From an uncultured Selenomonadales bacterium (GTDB lineage Bacteria; Bacillota; Negativicutes; Selenomonadales; Selenomonadaceae), in assembly GCA_937901445.1 (NCBI GenBank), contig CALDHY010000087.1:1-12719 (forward strand): a DNA stretch of 12,719 nt. The letters are read 5' to 3'. The translations under genes were made by a program, and so were the position numbers. Shown here one piece after another: positions 6,625-12,075 of the stretch. Numbering within the stretch: the first letter of the stretch is position 1; every line of letters begins with the position of its first letter. The notes beneath the pieces are model-generated. The model made no database searches and was not told the DNA's origin. It worked only from the letters and a program-made list of their open reading frames with translations.

Positions 6625-7379
6625 AAAAGCTCCCTGTAAATTTCGGCGTCAATATTTTTAAAAACGTTAAACACCACGCACAAATTATTGTCTGCCAAAA
6701 AGTTTTTGACGGTTGCAATGGCAATTTCGGCGGCGCGTTTATTAGGGAAGTGAAATTCGCCGGTTGAAATGCAACAAAACGCAATGCTCTTCAAATTTTT
6801 TTCGGTGGCAAGTTTCAGGCAACTTTCGTAACACGACGCCAAAAGATTTTCTTCAGCGGTTGTAGGTTTTTCGCCGTAAATTATCGGTCCGACGGTATGA
6901 ATAACAAATTTGCAAGGCAGATTAAAGGCGGGCGTAATTTTTGCCGCGCCGGTAGGCTCGTTGCCGTTTGAAATTTTGTTGCAGGCGTCGCGCAGTTGCA
7001 GACCGGCGGCAGAATGTATGGCGTTATCAATGCAACCGTGCAAAGGTACAAAACAGCCGAGCAGCGCGGAATTGGCGGCGTTTACTATTGCATCGACTTC
7101 AAGGCGGGTAATATCGCCCTGCCAAATTTTTATATTTGTTTCAACGTCGGGAATTTCTGAAAGTTTTACAACGCCGCGTTCCAATTTTTCAGCCGTTAAA
7201 ATTTCGTCTTGCAACTTCAAAAAATTTTCGTCGAGCGGCATTGGCGGGCGCACGTTCATTAAGGCGCGCAAAAGTTTTCGTTGTGAAATTAAATCATCGG
7301 GAATTGCGCCAATTTTTAAATCCGGCATTTCTGAAATTAAATGTGCGTTGAGTTTTTTTATTTTTGAAAGTTTATCCAT
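6618..7379 (-). CDS. Zinc-type macrodomain protein, probable protein-ADP-ribose hydrolase
   Basis: This 253-residue protein has an N-terminal helical extension (1-80) and then a macrodomain: WQGDIT (86-91), VNAANSALLGCF (99-110), PLHGCIDNAIHSAAGLQLRDAC (112-133) and ISTGEFHFP (204-212). The C109/H114/C116 cluster within GCFxPxHxCIDN is the signature of the Zn-macro class, from memory the SauMacro/SpyMacro type partnered with class M sirtuins. Those enzymes remove ADP-ribose from proteins. The matching sirtuin is encoded about 2.7 kb away on the same strand, so the two likely form a write/erase pair. The gene begins four bases after the MDR oxidoreductase stop with GAGG nine bases before the ATG, so it belongs to the peptide/radical SAM operon. 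No lipoyl carrier gene is seen. Family call is strong; the target is unknown. Confidence 0.9.
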   Translation of the reverse strand: MDKLSKIKKLNAHLISEMPDLKIGAIPDDLISQRKLLRALMNVRPPMPLDENFLKLQDEILTAEKLERGVVKLSEIPDVETNIKIWQGDITRLEVDAIVNAANSALLGCFVPLHGCIDNAIHSAAGLQLRDACNKISNGNEPTGAAKITPAFNLPCKFVIHTVGPIIYGEKPTTAEENLLASCYESCLKLATEKNLKSIAFCCISTGEFHFPNKRAAEIAIATVKNFLADNNLCVVFNVFKNIDAEIYRELLC

Positions 7380-7383
7380 TGTT

Positions 7384-8334
7384 TCAAATCCTCACTACGA
7401 TTTTACCGTTGACTTTGCCGCTGTCTTGCGCCATTAACGCCTCGCGCAGGTTTTCAAAGTCAAAAACTTTTCCAATGTACGGCGTCAAATTGTTTTTGTT
7501 CATAAAGTTAAAAATTTCGTCAACAACTTTTTGAGTTGGCGTGTTGCTGTAAAAGCCGGTAAGGTAAACGCCGTTTGGAATTGCGGTAATTGGGTCAAAG
7601 TTATTCAGTAGTTCGACGCCGCCCAAAATTCCCGTACAACAAACAAATGCACTTTCGCTTGGTACAACGGTTTTCAAAGTATCTTTCAAAACTTTTGGTC
7701 CGACTAAATCAAGAGCCTTTGCAGTTGAAATTTTTCCTGCCAATTTACCGTCGTCCAAAATAATTTCGTCAGCGTCTTTCAGCAGGGGAAATTTACTTTC
7801 ACGGTGAGTGGTGGCGATAACTTTTGCGCCCAAAGTTTTTGCAATTTGAATAGCCGCGTAACCAAGCGCACAGGTTGCTCCGCGTATCAAAAGCGCGTCA
7901 GATTTTTTTAAGCGTAAACACTCAAAAAGACTTCCCCACGCCGTGAAGTAAGTTTCCGGAATTGCGCCGAGTTCAGCCCAGTTTAAATTAGTTTTGACTT
8001 TGAAAACGTGGTGCGCCGGCAAAAGTGCAAATTCGGCGTAACTGCCATTAAAACTCCTGCCCATTCCGCCCATCATTGCAATAACTTTATCGCCAATTTT
8101 AAAATTTGTGTCTGAAGCGTCTGCAATTTCGCCCGCGCATTCAATACCGGGTATAACGGGTTTTTGAATATAATCTTCCAAAATTTCTTCACGGCGCAAA
8201 ATTTGTTCGGAATGATTCAAGCCGAATGCACGAATTTTTAAAAGTACCCAGCCGCTTTTAACTTTTGGAATTTCGCACTCACTCAAAAAAATTTCTTCAG
8301 CCGTTACGGGTTTATCAATTATCAACGCCTTCAA
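7384..8334 (-). CDS. Zinc-independent MDR (quinone-oxidoreductase-like) NAD(P)H oxidoreductase
   Basis: About 316 residues from a TTG start at 8334, chosen because GGAG lies nine bases upstream and the protein then begins (M)KALIIDKP, the normal family N-terminus. A longer frame from 8403 has no RBS. The N-terminal GroES-like domain shows GLNHSEQILRR, IPGIECAGEI and GDKVIAM. The Rossmann domain shows LLIRGATCALGYAAIQIAKTLGAKVIATT. Zinc-ligand cysteines of alcohol dehydrogenases are missing, as in quinone oxidoreductases. Such enzymes use NADPH to reduce quinones or enones. The gene lies 78 bases after the radical SAM gene and four bases before the macrodomain gene. It could supply a redox step for the modified peptide or a stress function; both are inference. 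Confidence 0.85.
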   Translation of the reverse strand: MKALIIDKPVTAEEIFLSECEIPKVKSGWVLLKIRAFGLNHSEQILRREEILEDYIQKPVIPGIECAGEIADASDTNFKIGDKVIAMMGGMGRSFNGSYAEFALLPAHHVFKVKTNLNWAELGAIPETYFTAWGSLFECLRLKKSDALLIRGATCALGYAAIQIAKTLGAKVIATTHRESKFPLLKDADEIILDDGKLAGKISTAKALDLVGPKVLKDTLKTVVPSESAFVCCTGILGGVELLNNFDPITAIPNGVYLTGFYSNTPTQKVVDEIFNFMNKNNLTPYIGKVFDFENLREALMAQDSGKVNGKIVVRI

Positions 8335-8412
8335 ATTTAACAACTCCAATCTTTGAAAAGTTACAAGCGCGGCGATAACATTTAAGTTTATAAAAAATTC
8401 CAACCGTGATAA

Positions 8413-9453
8413 TTATTCCGTTGCTTTTAAAGCAACCCAACATTGCGGATCGGCGTCATAAAAATTGCCGCTCGTTCCCGCCGCAACTGCAGGACAGCCT
8501 CTGCACCACGCCAATAAATCGCACTTTGTACATTTTTTAAATTTGTCAAATTCGCGGTAATTTTCCATTTCGTTCAGCCAAATATCAGTCAAGCGATTTT
8601 CAAAAACATTTCCGACTTTGCCGCTTAAAATTCTTCGACAAGCAAAAATATCGCCGTTCGGTAAAATTGTCAGATGAGAATTGCCGCAGTTACAGCCGCC
8701 GTAAATCATATCTTTTTCGACATTCGCCGGAATTTTGAAAAGCCCTTCCTCAAATTCGTACAGCGTCCACAAATGGTCTTTACGGTTGAAATAAGTTGTA
8801 CAGCCTGCCGCCTCGTACGCGGTAAATTTTTTGTGGCAAGTGTCAAGAAATTTTCTGTACTCAAGCGGCGCAATTCCTACGGATTTTTCGTTACTTGTCG
8901 GACAATACCGCGCAAATGCAAAAACATCAGCCACGCCCGCCACAATATCAATCAGCGCGGGAATTTCCGAAATATTTTTTGCTGAAACTGTTGACATAAT
9001 GACTGCGCGAATACCGGCTTTTTTTATCACGGGAATTTTTTCAAGCGTACAATCAAAGGAGCCGGCTTTTCTGAAAAAATCGTGCGTTTCTTTCAAGCCG
9101 TCTAATGACATTTGATATTTTTTGCAACCGTAAAATTTTAACCTCGCGCAGGTTTTTTCGTCAAGATGAAAAGGGTTGCCCAAAATTGTAAATGGAAAAT
9201 CTTTAGCCTTGAAAATTTCCAACAGTTGCCAAAAATTTTCGTGAAGGATAGGGTCGCCGCCGGTAATGTAAAAATGTGGCGTGCGGTTGAAAGTTTCGCA
9301 AAAGTCAAGGCAATTTTCCAGCGTCAAATTAATTTCACGCCACGTCATTTTGTCTAAAGTTTTGTTGGTGCACTCCGAAAAAATGTAGCAATGCTTACAG
9401 CGTTGGTCGCATTCGTCGGTTATGTGCCACTGAAAAGAAAAAGTTGCTCTCAT
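8413..9453 (-). CDS. Radical SAM/SPASM peptide-maturase-like enzyme (ACGX-type system)
   Basis: This 346-residue cytosolic enzyme starts at ATG 9453, five bases after GGGAG; an in-frame TTG at 9465 lies on the RBS itself. The N-terminal radical SAM domain has the [4Fe-4S] motif CDQRCKHC (C15, C19, C22), the GGDP motif in FYITGGDPILHENF, and the usual TIM-barrel strand pattern. The C-terminal SPASM region runs from YGGCNCGNSHLTILPNGDIFACRR to CTKCDLLAWCRGCPA and DPQCW, with enough cysteines for auxiliary Fe-S clusters. SPASM enzymes typically modify ribosomal peptides, for example by forming thioether links from cysteine sulfur. The gene for a Cys-repeat peptide lies 62 bases upstream of this ATG, so that peptide is its probable substrate. 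Chemistry is inferred, not shown. Confidence 0.9.
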   Translation of the reverse strand: MRATFSFQWHITDECDQRCKHCYIFSECTNKTLDKMTWREINLTLENCLDFCETFNRTPHFYITGGDPILHENFWQLLEIFKAKDFPFTILGNPFHLDEKTCARLKFYGCKKYQMSLDGLKETHDFFRKAGSFDCTLEKIPVIKKAGIRAVIMSTVSAKNISEIPALIDIVAGVADVFAFARYCPTSNEKSVGIAPLEYRKFLDTCHKKFTAYEAAGCTTYFNRKDHLWTLYEFEEGLFKIPANVEKDMIYGGCNCGNSHLTILPNGDIFACRRILSGKVGNVFENRLTDIWLNEMENYREFDKFKKCTKCDLLAWCRGCPAVAAGTSGNFYDADPQCWVALKATE

Positions 9454-9463
9454 AATTTCTCCC

Positions 9464-9492
9464 AAAAAAATAACGCGGCTTTTTCTACCGCG
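9464..9492 (-). terminator. Weak hairpin terminator/attenuator between the peptide and radical SAM genes
   Basis: On the - strand CGCGG (9492-9488) pairs with CCGCG (9478-9474) around a 9-base loop, followed by TTATTTTTTT. The stem is only 5 bp but all G-C. This suits partial termination, giving more precursor peptide transcript than enzyme transcript. Confidence 0.55.
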
Positions 9493-9515
9493 CCAAAACT
9501 TAAAAATTTTAAAAA

Positions 9516-9674
9516 TTACTTATCGCCGGAACCGCAAGCCGAGCCTTTATCGCCGCTGCCGCAAGCTGTACCTTTATCACCGGAGCCACAAGCAGAGCCT
9601 TTGTCTCCACTGCCGCAAGCCGTGCCGTTTGAATTTTTGCCTTTTTTCCAATCATACAAATTTGAAAGTGCCAT
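9516..9674 (-). CDS. Cys-repeat precursor peptide (ACGX-repeat-like RiPP precursor)
   Basis: This is a 52-residue peptide on the - strand. The start is ATG 9674, with AAGGAGG nine bases upstream, and the stop is TAA 9518-9516. A short leader-like region, MALSNLYDWKKGKNSN (1-16), is followed by four perfect nine-residue repeats: GTACGSGDK, GSACGSGDK, GTACGSGDK, GSACGSGDK (17-52). Each has one cysteine (C20, C29, C38, C47) in an ACGS context. A strong promoter precedes it and a radical SAM/SPASM gene follows, so it is probably the substrate of that enzyme. From memory this matches a family named ACGX-repeat peptides with a dedicated radical SAM partner; I could not check. No double-Gly leader site, secretion signal or exporter is visible, so the product may act inside the cell or be exported by unlinked genes. 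Confidence 0.88.
   Translation of the reverse strand: MALSNLYDWKKGKNSNGTACGSGDKGSACGSGDKGTACGSGDKGSACGSGDK
9519..9626 (-). repeat. Four 27-bp coding repeats, built from a duplicated 54-bp block
   Basis: Units lie at 9626-9600, 9599-9573, 9572-9546 and 9545-9519. Units 1 and 3 encode GTACGSGDK with an AGY serine codon; units 2 and 4 encode GSACGSGDK with TCC. Units 1 and 3 differ at five bases, and so do units 2 and 4. All ten changes are silent third-position changes. This points to an old 54-bp duplication held by selection on the peptide. Confidence 0.9.
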
Positions 9675-9705
9675 AATTTTCAGCCTCCTTAAATTATTTT
9701 AAGAA

Positions 9706-9734
9706 ATTATATTAAAAATTTTTGCCGTTGTCGA
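9706..9734 (-). promoter_or_regulatory. Strong sigma-A promoter of the peptide operon
   Basis: On the - strand TCGACA (9734-9729), a 17-base spacer, then consensus TATAAT (9711-9706), 31 bases before the peptide ATG. It is back to back with the divergent hxlR-type promoter; the two -35 boxes are 19 bases apart. Confidence 0.75.
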
Positions 9735-9753
9735 TAAGTACATTTTTTTTCAC

Positions 9754-9782
9754 TTGAGAGTGTCGCGCAGAAAATTTATAAT
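9754..9782 (+). promoter_or_regulatory. Strong sigma-A promoter of the HxlR regulator, overlapped by a small dyad
   Basis: TTGAGA (9754-9759), a 17-base spacer, then consensus TATAAT (9777-9782). The -35 lies within CACTTGAGAGTG (9751-9762), whose CACT/AGTG arms form a small dyad that could be an operator for autoregulation. The operator is only a suggestion. Confidence 0.7.
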
Positions 9783-9803
9783 TCAATAAAAGGAGGCGTT
9801 CAA

Positions 9804-10145
9804 ATGCTTACAAAAAAAGAATTGCCTGATTGTCCTGTAGCTACAACTTTACAACTTTTAAATACCAAATGGAAAATTTATATTTTGCAGAGACTTTTGG
9901 TAAAGCCGTGCAGATTTAATGAAATGAAAAATTCAATCGCCGGAATAAGTCAAAATGCTTTATCTGATAATTTGCGGCAAATGGAAGACGACGGAATTAT
10001 TTTGCGGCAAGATAACGGCACTTTTCCGCGCCACGTTGAATACTCACTTTCAGAATTGGGAAAAATGATGCTGCCAATTATTCAATCGTTGCACGAGTTC
10101 GGCGTTGAGTATAAAAAAATTAAATCTGTGCAAGAAAATCTTTAA
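9804..10145 (+). CDS. HxlR-family winged-helix transcriptional regulator
   Basis: This 113-residue protein starts at an ATG seven bases after AGGAGG. HxlR hallmarks are present: the N-terminal CPVATTLQLLNTKWKIYIL (C10 near the start), RFNEMKNSIAGISQNALSDNLRQMEDDGII (recognition helix and wing lead-in), and FPRHVEYSLSELGKMMLPII. HxlR/YodB-type regulators are dimeric repressors or activators of divergently oriented stress genes, and several sense thiol-reactive compounds or oxidants through a cysteine near the N-terminus, like C10 here. It faces the peptide/radical SAM operon across a shared 129-base promoter region, so control of that operon is likely. Its 3' end overlaps the convergent sirtuin gene by 26 bases. 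Confidence 0.88.
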   Translation: MLTKKELPDCPVATTLQLLNTKWKIYILQRLLVKPCRFNEMKNSIAGISQNALSDNLRQMEDDGIILRQDNGTFPRHVEYSLSELGKMMLPIIQSLHEFGVEYKKIKSVQENL

Positions 10146-10947
10146 TATCGGCGTCAATCAAGAAACTTTGCGCGGCAATTTCTTTAGGAGCTACAGCCTC
10201 GCCCTTGTTGACGCAAATATAACGCGCCTTGGGATTTTCGGCGGTAAAGTTCCAGAAAGGATATTTGATAATCCCGGGCGTGTTGCCGCCGACTCCCAAT
10301 TCAAGGTAAACAATTTCATCAAGCAAATATTTCTGTAAAAATTCTTGATAACGCGCGGAGGCGGCGTGCCAGCCTTCATCTTCAACAAATTTATCGTCGG
10401 AGCGAAGATTAAGCGTCATAAATTCGCCGCATTTTGGACAGCGCGGGAAAAGTTCAGCGGGTACGGACAAATTTTTTTGCGCGGCTAACATTTTGCGTAC
10501 AATTTCTTCATTGTCGTAAGTTTTATTGTGACAGGGCGTCGAGCATTGAAACAAGCCGTAATCGCCCTGCGTGTAGAAAAGTTTTTGTTTGTCGAATCCG
10601 TTATTTTGGAAAAGGTGGTCAACGTTCGTAGTCAATACGAAATAAATTTTATCTTTGACAATTTCCAAAAGTTTTTTATGAAGTTCGCTTGGCGGTTGAT
10701 CGTAGCGATTGTAAAAAATATTTCTGCTCCAATACGCCCAAAATTCACCGGCGGTCGGGTAGGGATAAAAGCCGCCGCTGTACATATCGTGGAAGCCGAA
10801 TTTTTTTTCAAAGTCAGCGAAATATTTTTTGAAACGTTCGCCGGAATAAGTGTAACCTGCCGCCGTTGAAAAGCCCGCGCCCGCGCCTATCAAAATTATT
10901 TTGGCATCGCGCAGGATTTTTGCGGCTTGAAAAGTTTTTGCGTTCAT
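10120..10947 (-). CDS. Class M sirtuin (SirTM), probable protein ADP-ribosyltransferase
   Basis: This 275-residue cytosolic protein starts at an ATG seven to eight bases after AAGGAG. Sirtuin NAD-binding motifs: GAGAGFSTAAGYTYSGERF (21-39), TTNVD (106-110) and GVGGNTPGIIKYPFW (218-232). A zinc tetrad is formed by C135/C139 and C170/C173. The usual catalytic histidine (HG motif) is replaced by glutamine: TQGDYG puts Q127 there. This, with the SirTM-type GGFYPYPTAGEFWAYWSR region, marks class M, whose studied members ADP-ribosylate a lipoylated GcvH-like protein in stress responses. The Zn-macrodomain eraser lies in the neighbouring operon, but no GcvH-L or lipoate ligase gene is in the window. 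The gene has its own extended -10 promoter and converges with the HxlR gene. Confidence 0.9.
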   Translation of the reverse strand: MNAKTFQAAKILRDAKIILIGAGAGFSTAAGYTYSGERFKKYFADFEKKFGFHDMYSGGFYPYPTAGEFWAYWSRNIFYNRYDQPPSELHKKLLEIVKDKIYFVLTTNVDHLFQNNGFDKQKLFYTQGDYGLFQCSTPCHNKTYDNEEIVRKMLAAQKNLSVPAELFPRCPKCGEFMTLNLRSDDKFVEDEGWHAASARYQEFLQKYLLDEIVYLELGVGGNTPGIIKYPFWNFTAENPKARYICVNKGEAVAPKEIAAQSFLIDADIKDFLAQI

Positions 10948-10967
10948 AGTATCAACTCCTTATAGAA

Positions 10968-10976
10968 ATTATAACA
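10968..10976 (-). promoter_or_regulatory. Extended -10 promoter of the sirtuin gene
   Basis: The - strand reads TGTTATAAT (10976-10968), a consensus -10 with a TG extension and only a poor -35 upstream. It lies 20 bases before the sirtuin ATG, downstream of the tRNA-operon terminator, so the sirtuin is transcribed independently of the tRNAs. Confidence 0.55.
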
Positions 10977-11007
10977 TTTTTTTTGCAATAAAATCATTTC
11001 CATAACT

Positions 11008-11033
11008 GAAAAAGCCCGACCGTCAGTCGAGCT
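11008..11033 (-). terminator. Rho-independent terminator of the tRNA operon
   Basis: On the - strand AGCTCGAC (11033-11026) pairs with GTCGGGCT (11020-11013), an 8-bp stem with one G-U pair and a 5-base loop, followed by TTTTC. It lies 15 bases after the CCA of the last tRNA. Confidence 0.8.
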
Positions 11034-11047
11034 TGTAAATTTCTAAG

Positions 11048-11134
11048 TGGTGCGGTTGATGAGACTTGAACTCATACGCCCAAACGAGCACTACCCCCTC
11101 AAAGTAGCGTGTCTGCCAATTCCACCACGACCGC
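11048..11134 (-). tRNA. tRNA-Leu (anticodon GAG)
   Basis: An 87-nt class II tRNA with a long variable arm and encoded CCA. The anticodon stem CTACT/GGTAG holds the loop TTGAGGG, reading CUC/CUU leucine codons. The T arm ATGAG-TTCAAGT-CTCAT is intact. The acceptor stem GCGGTCG/CAACCGC carries one C-A mismatch at the sixth pair. It starts eight bases after the stop of the YbjN-like gene. Confidence 0.93.
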
Positions 11135-11142
11135 TTTATATC

Positions 11143-11565
11143 TTAAGACCAGATAACTTTCATGATCTTCGGATAATCATTTTTCAAAGTATTTAACGCT
11201 GCGCCTATGTAAGCCAATAAATCTTCCGGCTGAAAATCGCCGTCGCGCAGGTCAGTTGACAAATTGCCTTCAAGTAAAATATCGCCGTCAGAATCGATAT
11301 GGAACTTGAAAAATTTGTACGTTTGATTTAAATCATTGAAGAGTTCGCAAAGAGCAATTCGTTTTTCAGGATCTTCTGTGCTTGCGATTTTTACAATTAC
11401 GATTTTTACATAATCTTCATCAAAAATAATAATTACGTCGACTAAGCCGCCATTTTGAATTTTTTGAGGAATGCGGAAATATTGTGTACCGTCACGAAAA
11501 GTATCATTTTCAAAAAAGATTTCACGTTCAGTTAAGACATCTTGAAACATTTGAAAATCGTCCAT
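11143..11565 (-). CDS. YbjN-domain protein embedded in the tRNA operon
   Basis: This 140-residue protein starts at ATG 11565 (MDDFQMF), nine bases after AGGAAAGG; an in-frame ATG at 11574 abuts the RBS and is less likely. Any longer frame would run through tRNA genes and is not real. The sequence looks like a YbjN-type (type III secretion chaperone-like) fold: an N-terminal helix, EIFFENDTFRDGTQYFRI, strands VDVIIIFDEDYVKIVIVKIA, a helix PEKRIALCELFNDLNQTYKFFKF, HIDSDGDILLEGNLS, and a terminal helix. YbjN-like proteins are small soluble factors of uncertain, chaperone or regulatory role. The gene lies between tRNA-Leu(CAG) and tRNA-Leu(GAG) with 30 and 8 bases of spacing and no room for a clear promoter, so it is likely cut from the tRNA precursor transcript. 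Family assignment is moderate. Confidence 0.75.
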   Translation of the reverse strand: MDDFQMFQDVLTEREIFFENDTFRDGTQYFRIPQKIQNGGLVDVIIIFDEDYVKIVIVKIASTEDPEKRIALCELFNDLNQTYKFFKFHIDSDGDILLEGNLSTDLRDGDFQPEDLLAYIGAALNTLKNDYPKIMKVIWS

Positions 11566-11595
11566 CACAATCATCCTTTCCTGCGCAAAAATACT

Positions 11596-11681
11596 TGGTG
11601 CGGCAGAGAGGACTTGAACCTCCACAGGGTTGCCCCTACTAGCGCCTGAAGCTAGCGCGTCTGCCATTCCGCCACTACCGC
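11596..11681 (-). tRNA. tRNA-Leu (anticodon CAG)
   Basis: An 86-nt class II tRNA with encoded CCA. The anticodon stem CTAGC/GCTAG holds the loop TTCAGGC, reading CUG. The acceptor GCGGTAG pairs with CTGCCGC, and the T arm GAGG-TTCAAGT-CCTC is intact. Confidence 0.95.
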
Positions 11682-11687
11682 GTAAAA

Positions 11688-11775
11688 TGGTGCCGAGGAC
11701 CGGAATCGAACCGGTACGGAGTTTCCTCCGAGGGATTTTAAGTCCCTTGCGTCTGCCAGTTCCGCCACCCCGGCA
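11688..11775 (-). tRNA. tRNA-Leu (anticodon TAA)
   Basis: An 88-nt class II tRNA with encoded CCA. The anticodon stem AGGGA/TCCCT holds the loop CTTAAAA, reading UUA. A long variable arm (CGGAGG...CTCCG) is present. The acceptor TGCCGGG pairs with CTCGGCA with one wobble. Confidence 0.95.
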
Positions 11776-11777
11776 GT

Positions 11778-11851
<74 letters not shown>

Positions 11852-11864
11852 ATATAATAAAAAA

Positions 11865-11939
11865 TGGAGCCGACTATAGGACTTGAACCTACAACCTACT
11901 GATTACAAATCAGTTGCTCTGCCATTGAGCCACGTCGGC
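11865..11939 (-). tRNA. tRNA-Thr (anticodon TGT)
   Basis: A 75-nt tRNA with encoded CCA. The anticodon stem ACTGA/TCAGT holds the loop TTTGTAA, reading ACA. The D arm GCTC/GAGC and T arm TAGG-TTCAAGT-CCTA are intact. Confidence 0.95.
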
Positions 11940-11949
11940 AAAATGAATT

Positions 11950-12024
11950 TGGTGGGTGTTGGGGGTTTCGAACCCTCGACCTCTTCCGTGTGAAGGAAGC
12001 GCTCTCCCACTGAGCTAAACACCC
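11950..12024 (-). tRNA. tRNA-Val (anticodon CAC)
   Basis: A 75-nt tRNA with encoded CCA. The anticodon stem CTTCC/GGAAG holds the loop TTCACAC, reading GUG only. The acceptor GGGTGTT pairs with AACACCC. It is the first gene of the operon, about 22 bases after the -10 box. Confidence 0.95.
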
Positions 12025-12046
12025 ATCGCCTTGAACAGGCCCGCCT

Positions 12047-12075
12047 ATTATGCCCTTTCGACTTCGAATGTTCAA
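12047..12075 (-). promoter_or_regulatory. Sigma-A promoter of the tRNA operon
   Basis: On the - strand TTGAAC (12075-12070), a 17-base spacer, then CATAAT (12052-12047). The predicted start at about 12040 leaves a 15-base leader before tRNA-Val, as expected for stable RNA. Confidence 0.75.

Noticed and set aside
9519..9626. Tandem 27-bp repeats as a CRISPR array
   Set aside because: No unique spacers; the repeats are in frame and encode identical nine-residue units.
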